DNA of 64,000 nucleotides from Chitinophagaceae bacterium (GTDB lineage Bacteria > Bacteroidota > Bacteroidia > Chitinophagales > Chitinophagaceae), in contig JALHNJ010000001.1 in NCBI GenBank assembly GCA_022843585.1, positions 1,488,001-1,552,000 of the forward strand, given 5' to 3'. Below are positions 27,645 through 36,348 of the stretch, piece after piece. Each line of letters begins with the position of its first letter. Positions within the stretch are counted from its first letter, which is position 1. Under the pieces are notes generated by a model, which made no database searches, was not told the origin of the DNA, and saw only the letters and a program-made list of their open reading frames with translations. The position numbers and the translations under genes are program-made.

Positions 27645-28976
27645 TTACATTCCCGTATAGTTGTGCGGTGTTATCTTTTTAAGCTCTTTTTTTACAGTTT
27701 CTGTCACTTTCAGCGTATCAATAAAATTGTGAATAGCCTTTTTGTCAATTTGCTGAGCCCCCCTCGTTAAATCTTTCAAAGCTTCGTAAGGGTTAGGAAA
27801 ATTTTCTCTCCGTAAAACGGTTTGAATTGCTTCTGCTACAACTGCCCAGTTATTATCAAGATCCTCATATAATTTCTGATCATTCAACACCAATTTGCTC
27901 AATCCTTTTTCAACAGAACGCAGTGCGATTAATGTATGTGCAAATGGCACCCCGATATTTCTTAATACGGTCGAGTCGGTTAAATCTCTTTGCAATCTGG
28001 ATACTGGTAATTTAGAAGAAAGATATTCAAAAAGTGCATTTGCCATTCCCAGGTTTCCTTCTGCATTTTCAAAATCAATAGGATTTACTTTATGTGGCAT
28101 GGCAGATGAACCTACTTCGCCTTTCTTTGTTTTTTGTTTAAAATATTCCATGGATACATAGCTCCATATATCACGACAAAAATCAACCAAAATGTTGTTG
28201 ATCCTTTTCATGCAATCAAAATGAGCAGCCAGGTTATCGTAGTGCTCAATCTGTGTGGTGAATTGCTGACGATTTAAACCAATGTTAGCAACAAACTCAT
28301 TGGCAAATTTTATCCAATCTATTTTTGGAAAAGCAATATGATGGGCATTGAAGTTTCCTGTAGCACCACCGAATTTTCCCGTAAAGGGAATACCAATAAA
28401 TTGCTCGATCTGGTTCTGTATCCTTTCTACAAAAACCATTATCTCTTTTCCAAGCCGGGTAGGGCTGGCAGGTTGTCCATGTGTATGCGCCAGCATCGGA
28501 ATATCTTTCCATTGATTGGCTAACAATTTTAATTCTGTATTCAGATTTAATAATGCAGGCAGGTATTCATATTCTATGGCATGCTTCCAGGATAATGGAA
28601 TAGCTGTATTATTAATGTCCTGTGATGTTAATCCAAAATGAACCCATTCTTTTGCGGCTGCACAGCCAACTTTTTCTAATTCATTTTTTAAAAAATATTC
28701 AACGGCTTTTACATCATGGTTGGTAGTAAATTCAATTTGTTTTATCTCCTGCGCATCTTCTGGGCCAAAATCTTCGGCTAATTTTTGCAAATGCTTGGCA
28801 GCTTTGCCCGGCAGCTTAAAAAATTTCTTACGTTCCAGGAACAACAGGTATTCTACTTCTACCAACACCCTGTATTTTATCAATCCGTATTCAGAAAAAT
28901 ATTCATCCAGGTGCTGTACCTGCTTGCGGTAGCGGCCATCAACCGGTGAAATAGAAGTAAGTGCTGTTAGTTCCAT
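27645..28976 (-). CDS. purB: Adenylosuccinate lyase
   Basis: 443 residues. Catalyses two steps of purine synthesis: SAICAR to AICAR plus fumarate, and adenylosuccinate to AMP plus fumarate. Diagnostic features are ISPVDGRY near the start, TNHDVKAVEYFLK with a catalytic-loop His, AHTHGQPASPTRLGKE and the fumarase/aspartase signature SSAMPHKVNP near 289-298. This is the longer PurB subtype found in E. coli and Bacteroidota. Divergent from mqnA across an 87-bp gap, taking the mqnA TTG start. Confidence 0.96.
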   Translation of the reverse strand: MELTALTSISPVDGRYRKQVQHLDEYFSEYGLIKYRVLVEVEYLLFLERKKFFKLPGKAAKHLQKLAEDFGPEDAQEIKQIEFTTNHDVKAVEYFLKNELEKVGCAAAKEWVHFGLTSQDINNTAIPLSWKHAIEYEYLPALLNLNTELKLLANQWKDIPMLAHTHGQPASPTRLGKEIMVFVERIQNQIEQFIGIPFTGKFGGATGNFNAHHIAFPKIDWIKFANEFVANIGLNRQQFTTQIEHYDNLAAHFDCMKRINNILVDFCRDIWSYVSMEYFKQKTKKGEVGSSAMPHKVNPIDFENAEGNLGMANALFEYLSSKLPVSRLQRDLTDSTVLRNIGVPFAHTLIALRSVEKGLSKLVLNDQKLYEDLDNNWAVVAEAIQTVLRRENFPNPYEALKDLTRGAQQIDKKAIHNFIDTLKVTETVKKELKKITPHNYTGM

Positions 28977-29036
28977 GAGTTATTATTGATTTTGTTACAG
29001 CCTTCGCTAATGCAACGGCTGACAGTCTTGTTCCTG

Positions 29037-29044
29037 TATCTTTG
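29037..29044 (+). promoter_or_regulatory. Candidate -7 box for mqnA (TATCTTTG)
   Basis: Exact TAnnTTTG match. Transcription would start around 29050, downstream of the two in-frame ATGs at 28986 and 29010, which favours the TTG at 29064 as the start of mqnA. No good -33 TTG was found. Confidence 0.45.
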
Positions 29045-29063
29045 CCCGGCAAAAATAACTGAA

Positions 29064-29810
29064 TTGGGCAAGATTAAAGTTGGTATAGTTAATTACCTGA
29101 ATACAAAACCATTACTCTATGGACTGGAAAGAGAGCCGATAAAGAGTCAAATTGAACTGATTGGAGATTATCCGGCCCGGGTGGGGCAACTGCTACTTAA
29201 CAATGAAATTGATGTGGGACTTGTGCCGGTTGCTCTTCTTCCCAAATTTTCAGAATATCATATTGTAGGCAATTACTGTATAGGTACAGAAGGTGAGATT
29301 GCTTCCGTAGCACTCTTTAGTGAAGTGCCAATGAATGAGATAAAAAAAGTATATCTCGATTACCAGAGCCGTACATCTGTTGCCCTGTTAAAATACCTGA
29401 TGAAAGAATACTGGGGTATTAACCCGGAAATAGTAGAAGCCATAAACGAAGATTATCGCAAGGAAATAAAAGGAACCACCGCTGGATTAGTTATTGGCGA
29501 TAGGGCTTTTGAGCAACGAAAAATTTCCACTTTTATTTACGACCTTGGTTCAGAATGGCGGGCAATAACGGGTCTTCCATTTGTTTTTGCAGCATGGGTA
29601 AGTAAAAAGCCGCTTCCTGAAAAATTTATCCAGGAGTTTGATGAATCAAATGCTGTTGGTCTTAAACATATTGATGAAATCGCTGATGCTATTTCATTTG
29701 AGCTGTATGACCTCCGTAAGTATTATAAAATGCACCTGAGTTATACGTTAGATGAAAGGAAAAAAGAAGGGATGGAGTTGTTCCTGAGAATTTTGAGGAA
29801 TTCTAATTAG
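29064..29810 (+). CDS. mqnA: Chorismate dehydratase of the futalosine pathway
   Basis: MqnA turns chorismate into 3-[(1-carboxyvinyl)oxy]benzoate, the first step of futalosine-route menaquinone synthesis. With the TTG start the protein opens GKIKVGIVNYLNTKPLLYGLE, the family's N-terminal strand and substrate loop. Further signatures are DYPARVGQLLLNNEIDVGLVPV, YLDYQSRTSVALLKYL, GLVIGDRA and LPFVFAAWV. 248 residues, normal for the family. The longer frame from 28986 lacks similarity to MqnA at its front. Divergent from purB and convergent with the glycosyltransferase gene downstream. Confidence 0.92.
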   Translation: MGKIKVGIVNYLNTKPLLYGLEREPIKSQIELIGDYPARVGQLLLNNEIDVGLVPVALLPKFSEYHIVGNYCIGTEGEIASVALFSEVPMNEIKKVYLDYQSRTSVALLKYLMKEYWGINPEIVEAINEDYRKEIKGTTAGLVIGDRAFEQRKISTFIYDLGSEWRAITGLPFVFAAWVSKKPLPEKFIQEFDESNAVGLKHIDEIADAISFELYDLRKYYKMHLSYTLDERKKEGMELFLRILRNSN

Positions 29811-29818
29811 ATTTTGTT

Positions 29819-30670
29819 TTAAAGCTTCCCAAATCGGTTGATTTTATAGTGAATAAATCCCAGAATAATATACCTTAATGATGCAAATTTTTTGGTGCCG
29901 TATAGCAAATTATTTTTTATTCTAACCAAAAGATCTTTTCGCCGAAATTTTATTTCCTCTGGAAATACTTTTTTATATGTAGCAATAATGTAGCTGCAAT
30001 TACGAACAATATAATATAAGCGTATTGGGGAGTGAAAGGTTTTTACTTTTTTTTCACCCAGTATCGTTTTTACAGCCACTTTTTTACCTAATGTATGTCC
30101 CAGCAAAATATTTTGAAACTGCAATATTGTATATCCTGCTATTAAAGCTCTATAGCAATACTCATGATCCACTTCGTCAATGAATAGTTTTTCATTGTAG
30201 CCGCCAATTTCATTAAATAAATTAATATTAATAAGGCTACCAGAGGTTATTAAGCTAGTTACATTTTTGATTTCCTCCTGGTTCTTATTGTTTTCCTTTT
30301 TTTCAGTGATGGGGCCAATCAAAGCAACTTTTTCTTTGTTCGCTAATTCATCAAAAGCTGTAATGTAGTTGTTAATCATTTCTTTTTCGAAATAGGAATC
30401 CTGGTCCATTGTTAATGCCCAGTCAAAGTTGTATGAAGAAGCAATGAGAATACCTGAATTAATTGCTTTTGCAATTCCGGTATTCTCATTGTTAGAGATT
30501 AATTTAACCTTTTGATTGAGAGACAAAGTTTCAAGAAGTGAGCTATTCGATTTTTCGGAGTTGTCTACAATTACTAAAAGAGATACATGATCAATATAAC
30601 TGTAAATATTATTGATAAAATCCAACGAAGGATTATAGAGAACTACAACTGCGGCTATCTTAGATTTCAT
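29819..30670 (-). CDS. Glycosyltransferase family 2 (rhamnosyltransferase-like)
   Basis: 283 residues. GT-A fold: VVVLYNPSLDFINNI at the front, LLVIVDNSE, NTGIAKAINSGI and the DxD metal/sugar-nucleotide motif in WALTMDQDS. The GGYNEKLFIDEVDHEYCYRA block is characteristic of RfbF/WbbL-like rhamnosyltransferases. It probably adds a sugar to a surface polysaccharide at the inner face of the membrane. Its start abuts the stop of the upstream methyltransferase (adjacent bases), so the two are translated as a unit. Confidence 0.85.
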   Translation of the reverse strand: MKSKIAAVVVLYNPSLDFINNIYSYIDHVSLLVIVDNSEKSNSSLLETLSLNQKVKLISNNENTGIAKAINSGILIASSYNFDWALTMDQDSYFEKEMINNYITAFDELANKEKVALIGPITEKKENNKNQEEIKNVTSLITSGSLININLFNEIGGYNEKLFIDEVDHEYCYRALIAGYTILQFQNILLGHTLGKKVAVKTILGEKKVKTFHSPIRLYYIVRNCSYIIATYKKVFPEEIKFRRKDLLVRIKNNLLYGTKKFASLRYIILGFIHYKINRFGKL

Positions 30671-31504
30671 CTACCAGTATTTATCAGAGGGGAATTTTTC
30701 TTTTTGATAAACAGTATTTCTCGGGTCTAAATAAATACTATTGTCATGGTTGCCTTCGTTATTTTTTTGTAATAGAAACACAATATTAAACGGATTAAAA
30801 TGCTGGATGTCGCAAATTTTAAAACCGAGATGATTGGCAATTTTAGTAACTAACGGTGTATTAAATACATGGTGATGTACATACCGGTTTTCAAAATTGT
30901 CAACTATTCTTGATCTGAGTGCTGCAACATCACTTACACCACTATCCATTGAAACATCATGAAACTGTATGATTTCTTCGAAGTGAGTTGTGTCATCTTC
31001 CCTTGTATCATTCTTATAATCGTCAAGCAGGTGTTCTAGTGTTGTGAGGGGTCGCTTATGGTCAAAAGTATTGTCTTTATGAGGAACGATAAGAACTATG
31101 TAACCTTTGTTTCTAATTACTCTTTTCCATTCTAGAAGAGCTTTTAATGGATTGGCAATATGTTCCAGGCTGTGACAAGACAATAAAAAATCATACTTAC
31201 TATCTCCAATTGCTTCTAAATTAGAACCATCTGATATTATCTGAAACCCTGTCTTCTTGCCATATTTATAGGTGTTCCCTTCTGATATTTTTCCTTCCCA
31301 GTGAGTATTGCTGCTGAAGTTACAGCCATCAAGCCCATTTATTTGGTCGTATAAAGGCAAAAACCCTTTAGAAGCAAAAGTTTGACTTGGGCCGCCTATT
31401 TCAAGCCCAGATTTATTTTTTAAAACGGAAACAAAAGACCTGTAATTTTTCATCCTTTTAGGAAAGTAAGCCCTTATTATTTTTTCAATTTTTTTTAGCA
31501 TCAA
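30671..31504 (-). CDS. SAM-dependent methyltransferase
   Basis: 277 residues; two ATGs in succession at the start. Class I Rossmann pattern: LEIGGPSQTF replaces the classical motif I (about 33-42), then FDFLL-like KYDFLLSCHSLEHIANP (the SLEHI motif common in sugar methyltransferases). KALLEWKRVIRNKGYIVLIVPHKDN follows. A His-rich region (FEEIIQFHDVSMDSG, RYVHHHVFN) comes next. Substrate is probably a glycan or a small molecule of the surface polysaccharide locus. First gene of the minus-strand pair with the glycosyltransferase. Confidence 0.75.
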   Translation of the reverse strand: MMLKKIEKIIRAYFPKRMKNYRSFVSVLKNKSGLEIGGPSQTFASKGFLPLYDQINGLDGCNFSSNTHWEGKISEGNTYKYGKKTGFQIISDGSNLEAIGDSKYDFLLSCHSLEHIANPLKALLEWKRVIRNKGYIVLIVPHKDNTFDHKRPLTTLEHLLDDYKNDTREDDTTHFEEIIQFHDVSMDSGVSDVAALRSRIVDNFENRYVHHHVFNTPLVTKIANHLGFKICDIQHFNPFNIVFLLQKNNEGNHDNSIYLDPRNTVYQKEKFPSDKYW

Positions 31505-31671
31505 ATGCTCTGTTTCGTGTTACTAAATTGGATGTTTAGATATAACAAATAATACCCGATTAATATTTATGATTTGCTATTTTTGAAACCAAAAGTAGTT
31601 AATTTAAGGAATTAGCTATTTATGATTTAAGTAAGATATTGTATATCATTTTAAAAACTCAATACTAAACG

Positions 31672-32307
31672 TTGAACTTAAAAAGTATTCCATCTGACGA
31701 ACGAGTTGATTTCAATTATAAAACGATTGACAAAGGGCATCACAAAGTACACTATAGGGGTGTATTGGCACAACGGTCTCCCTTTGACTATGTTATTTAT
31801 CAAATGATAATTTCAGAAGTTATGCCAGATCTTATTATTGAGATTGGAACTAATTTTGGAGGCGGGGCATTGTATATGGCTGACCTGCTTAATAACTTAA
31901 ACAATGGAGTTGTTCATTCTATTGATATCACAGACAACTGTCCTGAAATTGTTAAATCTCACCCTCGAATAAATTTATTTCATAAAGGGTTCGAAGGGTA
32001 CAGCCTTGAATTAGTAAGGCCGTTCAATAAAATACTTGTTATTGAGGATGCATCTCATACTTACGAGGATACTTTGGGTGCGATTACAAAATTTAAGGAT
32101 GTAGTTACAAAGAATTCTTATCTAATAGTTGAGGATGGCATTGTAGACAAGTTAGGTGCTTCTAAGCTATTTAATGGGGGTCCCTGTAAAGCAATAAGAG
32201 AGTTTTTGCCTGATAATCCTGATTTTATCGTGGATAGAAAATGGTGTGACTTTTTTGGTAAGAATGCTACGAATAATGTTAATGGATTTTTAAAGAGGAT
32301 TGCATAA
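31672..32307 (+). CDS. CmcI-like SAM methyltransferase
   Basis: 211 residues from a TTG start; no ATG precedes the domain and the next ATG (31804) would cut into it. The features LIIEIGTNFGGGALYMADLL (SAM loop), VHSIDITDN, ILVIEDASHTYEDTLG (metal-binding D-A-S-H) and VEDGIVDKLG match the CmcI family of sugar or antibiotic-type methyltransferases. It overlaps the frame of the next gene by 8 bases only if that gene uses its TTG. Likely modifies a sugar of the local polysaccharide. Confidence 0.75.
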   Translation: MNLKSIPSDERVDFNYKTIDKGHHKVHYRGVLAQRSPFDYVIYQMIISEVMPDLIIEIGTNFGGGALYMADLLNNLNNGVVHSIDITDNCPEIVKSHPRINLFHKGFEGYSLELVRPFNKILVIEDASHTYEDTLGAITKFKDVVTKNSYLIVEDGIVDKLGASKLFNGGPCKAIREFLPDNPDFIVDRKWCDFFGKNATNNVNGFLKRIA

Positions 32308-32329
32308 TAGGATTTTAAAATTACCAAGT

Positions 32330-33037
32330 ATGGATTTGTCGAAGGTTAAATATGAGTTTAATCCAAATATCTTTTATTCAGGATATATACTGCGGAGAAA
32401 ACTTTTGCAAGCGATATGCCGGCATTCAAAATATATGACAGGGAAAATGATGGATTTTGGATGTGGCTCAAAACCGTATGAAAGTTTATTTACCGTTGAT
32501 GAGTATATAGGTGTTGATTTTCACGGAGAGGGACATTCACATGATAACGAACAAATTGATGTTTTTTACAACGGCAAGACCTTGCCATTTCCTGACAATC
32601 ATTTTGATTCTGTTTTTAGTACAGAAGTTTTTGAGCATGTTTTTAACCTTGAGGAAATGGTACCCGAAATTAGAAGAGTTATGAAGCCTGGAGCAAAGAT
32701 TTTAGTAACATGCCCCTTTGCGATACCTGAGCATGAACAACCTAATGACTATGCCAGATACAGTTCATTTGGATTAAAGCATTTATTTGAAAAAAATAGC
32801 TTTAGAGTGATTGAATATGAAAAAATTGGTAATCATTTCGATGCTTTAATACAATTGAGAATTAGTTTGTTTAGTTTAGTCTTATTCCCTAAGCTGAACA
32901 AGCTGGTTATTGTTAAGCCGATATTAGCGTCCATTATTTATCCCATTTTTAATCTTTACGCACTATTATTTTCCAGACTTTTTTCTAAAAGGACGGCTTT
33001 GTATTTAAATAATGTAATTGTTTGTGAGAAAATTTAA
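32330..33037 (+). CDS. Class I SAM methyltransferase
   Basis: Start at the ATG at 32330 (MDLSKVKYEF); a TTG at 32300 would overlap the previous gene. 235 residues. MMDFGCGSKPYESLF is motif I, YIGVDFHGEG motif II, FDSVFSTEVFEHVFNLEEMVPEIRRVMKPGAKILVTCPF motifs IV and V. The C-terminus has a hydrophobic stretch (ILASIIYPIFNLYALLF) that could associate with membrane. Polysaccharide-locus methyltransferase; sugar acceptor unknown. Co-directional with its neighbours 22 bp upstream and 9 bp downstream. Confidence 0.8.
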   Translation: MDLSKVKYEFNPNIFYSGYILRRKLLQAICRHSKYMTGKMMDFGCGSKPYESLFTVDEYIGVDFHGEGHSHDNEQIDVFYNGKTLPFPDNHFDSVFSTEVFEHVFNLEEMVPEIRRVMKPGAKILVTCPFAIPEHEQPNDYARYSSFGLKHLFEKNSFRVIEYEKIGNHFDALIQLRISLFSLVLFPKLNKLVIVKPILASIIYPIFNLYALLFSRLFSKRTALYLNNVIVCEKI

Positions 33038-33046
33038 TTTTTTTTG

Positions 33047-33994
33047 ATGGCAGTCTTCATATCAATTTGTATTCCAGCCTACAAACGGGTTGAATTTTTG
33101 GAGCGGTTGCTGGATTCGATTGCTATACAGAGTTACAAAGATTTTGAAGTAATAGTTAGTGATGACAGCCCTACCAATGATGTTAGTGATTTGTGCGAAA
33201 AGTATAAAGGCTATTTTCAACTAAATTATCATAAAAATGTCTCTGCACTTGGTACACCAGAGAACTGGAATGAGGCAATACGTCGTGCAAATGGTAAATG
33301 GATAAAACTGATGCATGATGATGATTGGTTTTCTACTTCAGAAAGTCTAAATAAGTTTGCTGCTGCAGCTATGCAAAACAAAGCAAATTTTATTTTTAGT
33401 GGCTATACAAATGTTGAGCTAAATTCAAACAAACAGAACGCCTATTTAATGGGCTGGTTTGAGAGGTATCTTTTTAAAAAAAGCCCAGTTAATCTTTTAA
33501 AGAAAAATTTTATTGGGCATCCAAGTACTACGTTGATCGAAAACAACCTCGAAAACTGGTATGATAGTGAACTTAAATGGGTAGTAGATATTGAGTTTTA
33601 TATCCGTGTATTAGAAAATAAATCTTCTTATCACTATATACCAGAAACATTGGCTAATCTTGGAATAGGGAGCGAACAGGTTACTGCAACTGCATTTCGA
33701 AATCCCAACGTAGAAATTCCAGAAAATATTGAATTACTTAAGAAAATAAAACCCGCAGCTTTGAAAAAAATATTTGCTTATGATTACTATTGGCGGTTTA
33801 TCCGGAATTTATCTATCAGAGATATTTCTATTGTCCGGAAATATTATAACGATTTAGAAGTCCCTGTGTTGTTGCAGAAAATGATCAAACAGCAAAGTTG
33901 TATTCCTGTAAAAATTATTAAAATCGGTTTCTTTTCTAAAATCACCATGTTGGCTACTTATTCCTGGAATTACATTTGTTTGCGTATGAAGTGA
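33047..33994 (+). CDS. Glycosyltransferase family 2
   Basis: 315 residues from the ATG at 33047; a TTG one codon earlier is possible. GT-A signatures: VFISICIPAYKRVEFLERLLDSI, FEVIVSDDSP, then GTPENWNEAIRRANGKWIKLMHDDDW with the DxD. The acceptor half includes GHPSTTLIENN and WVVDIEFYIRVLE. Adds a sugar to a lipid-linked or polymer acceptor at the cytoplasmic membrane. It follows the methyltransferase with 9 bp between, forming a plus-strand trio with the CmcI-like gene. Confidence 0.85.
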   Translation: MAVFISICIPAYKRVEFLERLLDSIAIQSYKDFEVIVSDDSPTNDVSDLCEKYKGYFQLNYHKNVSALGTPENWNEAIRRANGKWIKLMHDDDWFSTSESLNKFAAAAMQNKANFIFSGYTNVELNSNKQNAYLMGWFERYLFKKSPVNLLKKNFIGHPSTTLIENNLENWYDSELKWVVDIEFYIRVLENKSSYHYIPETLANLGIGSEQVTATAFRNPNVEIPENIELLKKIKPAALKKIFAYDYYWRFIRNLSIRDISIVRKYYNDLEVPVLLQKMIKQQSCIPVKIIKIGFFSKITMLATYSWNYICLRMK

Positions 33995-34037
33995 TTTTCC
34001 GTTATGTGATTTAAGTCAATGCCTTATTTAATGTGAA

Positions 34038-35108
34038 TTAATAATGATTGACTTGCTGAAATATAATTTCGTTCTCCATCATATCTTTCACAAGAGCTGG
34101 TAAATCATAAACAGGTTCCCACCCTAATTTTGTCCTTGCTTTAGTGGCGTCTCCCACTAATAAATCAACTTCTGCAGGTCTGAAATACCGTGCATCAACA
34201 CCAACAACTTGTTTGTCTTTAGCTATTTGATATTTTTCATTGTTACAGTTTGCTACAAATCCTTTTTCATCAACGCCAGTTCCGGAAAAGTATAATTCAA
34301 TCCCTACTTCAGCGAATGCCATCTTTATAAAATCTCTTACAGATGTAGTAACACCTGTGGCTAAAACATAGTCTTCAGGTGTTTCTTGCTGTAACATTCG
34401 CCACATTCCTTCTACATAATCTTTAGCATGTCCCCAGTCTCTTTTTGCATCCAAGTTTCCGAGTAGTAGTAAACCTTCTTTGCCCAAGGCGACCCTTGCT
34501 GCACCGATGGTTATTTTTCGGGTTACAAAATTTTCACTTCGCAAGGGGCTTTCATGATTAAATAATATCCCATTTACAGCGAACATATTATATGCTTCTC
34601 TATAATTTACTGTAATCCAATAGCCATATAATTTTGCAATCCCATAAGGTGACCGGGGATAAAAAGGTGTCGTTTCCTTTTGTGGCACTTCCATAACTTT
34701 GCCATACAACTCCGATGTAGAAGCCTGGTAAAATCTGGTTCTCTTTTCAAGCCCCAGAATTCTGATAGCTTCCAATATTCTTAATACTCCGGTTGCATCT
34801 GCATTGGCGGTGTATTCTGCGGTACTAAAGCTAACCTGTACATGACTTTGAGCTGCGAGATTATAAATTTCATCAGGCTGCACCTGTTGAATAATGCGAA
34901 GAATACTGCTGGAGTCAGTCATATCTCCATAATGCAGGTGAAATCTATCGGCTATTTTTTTATCGAAAACAAGGTGGTCGATTCTTTGCGTATTCATCAA
35001 AGAACTTCTTCTTCTTAACCCATGCACCGAGTATCCCTTATTTAGTAACAATTCAGCCAAATAAGTACCATCCTGACCTGTAATGCCTGTAATAAGGGCT
35101 GTTTTCAT
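34038..35108 (-). CDS. gmd: GDP-mannose 4,6-dehydratase
   Basis: 356 residues. Converts GDP-D-mannose to GDP-4-keto-6-deoxy-D-mannose, the precursor of GDP-fucose and GDP-rhamnose. [19 protein letters not shown] is the NADP-binding GxxGxx[14 protein letters not shown] and [11 protein letters not shown] follow, and [10 protein letters not shown] gives the Tyr-Lys pair near 155-159. [16 protein letters not shown] is the Gmd signature. A -7 box TACTTTTG lies on the minus strand at 35133-35140. Adjacent to the reductase at 36.3 kb through an intervening glycosyltransferase on the other strand. Confidence 0.96.
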   Translation of the reverse strand: MKTALITGITGQDGTYLAELLLNKGYSVHGLRRRSSLMNTQRIDHLVFDKKIADRFHLHYGDMTDSSSILRIIQQVQPDEIYNLAAQSHVQVSFSTAEYTANADATGVLRILEAIRILGLEKRTRFYQASTSELYGKVMEVPQKETTPFYPRSPYGIAKLYGYWITVNYREAYNMFAVNGILFNHESPLRSENFVTRKITIGAARVALGKEGLLLLGNLDAKRDWGHAKDYVEGMWRMLQQETPEDYVLATGVTTSVRDFIKMAFAEVGIELYFSGTGVDEKGFVANCNNEKYQIAKDKQVVGVDARYFRPAEVDLLVGDATKARTKLGWEPVYDLPALVKDMMENEIIFQQVNHY

Positions 35109-35132
35109 AAAATTCTATGTGATTTATTCCGT

Positions 35133-35140
35133 CAAAAGTA
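35133..35140 (-). promoter_or_regulatory. Candidate -7 box for gmd (TACTTTTG)
   Basis: Exact TAnnTTTG on the minus strand, 24 bp upstream of the gmd ATG, a normal leader distance. No clear -33 element was found. Confidence 0.4.
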
Positions 35141-35209
35141 AGGTTTAAAGATTAATTTTTTCTTGCTGCCAAAACAAATGGCATATTTGCAAAAATGGAT
35201 CGTTAGCTT

Positions 35210-36343
35210 ATGACAATCGCCGTTAATTGTTGGATTTTACGAAATAAAAAATTGGACGGTATAGGCTATTTTACCGTTAATACTATTGCAAATCTTATAA
35301 AGCAACATCCCGAAATAAAGTTCAAGATTTTGTGCGATAAAAAATTTACTGAAGATTACTTCGACTTTCCGAACGTTTCAAAACATAAGATATTTCCAGC
35401 ATTAAGGCATCCATTGTTGTATGTTTTTTATATGGAAATCATTCTTCCACTTTTTTTGAGAAAGCATAAACCTGATGTTATGGTTTCTATGGATGGTTTT
35501 TTAAGCTTACTCTCCGGGTGCAAACAAATACCAATTATCTACGATATTAATTTTGAGCATAAGCCAAAAGACATTAAACTTAAGAACCGGATTTACTACC
35601 GCTTCTTTTTTAAACGATTTGCCCGCAAAGCAGAAAGAATTGCAACCATATCTGAGTACAGTAAAACAGATATAGCAGATTACTATAAAATTAATCCTGA
35701 AACTATTGACAATGTATCCTGCGGCATTAACAGTAATTTTTTGCCATTGAATGAAACTGAAATTGCACATGTGAGAAATAAATGGAGCAATGGAAAGCCA
35801 TACTTCTTTTTTGTTGGATCTATGCATCCCCGGAAAAATATCAAAAATTTAATAGTTGCATTTAACTTATTTAAAAAAGAAACTGGTTCTGACTTTAAAT
35901 TAATATTAGCCGGTTCGATTTTATGGAATAAAAGTGATATAGAAGATTCTTACACTGGTAGTCCGTATAAAGATGATATAATTTTCACCGGCCGTTTGTC
36001 TGATGAAGATTTGCAAAAAATGTTAGGAGCCGCCTTTGCTTTGAGTTTTGTTCCAATTTTTGAGGGGTTTGGCTTACCAATTGTGGAAGCAATGCAAAGT
36101 GGGGTAGCAGTTATTAGTTCAAATGTAACTTCAATGCCCGAAGTGGCGGGTAATGCTGCATTGATGGTTGACCCATTTAGTGTTGAAAGTATTAGTAAAG
36201 GAATGGAAAAACTCGCTAATGACGATGCGCTACGAAAAGAATTAATTGCAAAAGGTCATGAGCAGAAGAAATTATTTTCATGGAGCAATACCGCAGAATT
36301 ACTTTGGCAATGCATTTCAAAAGTAGTAATGCAAACTAAATAG
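35210..36343 (+). CDS. Glycosyltransferase family 4
   Basis: 377 residues, GT-B fold. The N-terminal half has GIGYFTVNTI and PIIYDINFEH; the C-terminal half has FFFVGSMHPRKNIKNLIVAF and the donor-binding EGFGLPIVE (Ex7E) with ALSFVPIFEGFG before it. MPEVAGNAALMVDP completes the family signature. Transfers a nucleotide-sugar such as GDP-mannose or GDP-rhamnose; the gmd neighbour supports a GDP-sugar donor. Stop is 5 bp from the end of the convergent reductase gene. Confidence 0.88.
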   Translation: MTIAVNCWILRNKKLDGIGYFTVNTIANLIKQHPEIKFKILCDKKFTEDYFDFPNVSKHKIFPALRHPLLYVFYMEIILPLFLRKHKPDVMVSMDGFLSLLSGCKQIPIIYDINFEHKPKDIKLKNRIYYRFFFKRFARKAERIATISEYSKTDIADYYKINPETIDNVSCGINSNFLPLNETEIAHVRNKWSNGKPYFFFVGSMHPRKNIKNLIVAFNLFKKETGSDFKLILAGSILWNKSDIEDSYTGSPYKDDIIFTGRLSDEDLQKMLGAAFALSFVPIFEGFGLPIVEAMQSGVAVISSNVTSMPEVAGNAALMVDPFSVESISKGMEKLANDDALRKELIAKGHEQKKLFSWSNTAELLWQCISKVVMQTK

Positions 36344-36348
36344 GCTTA

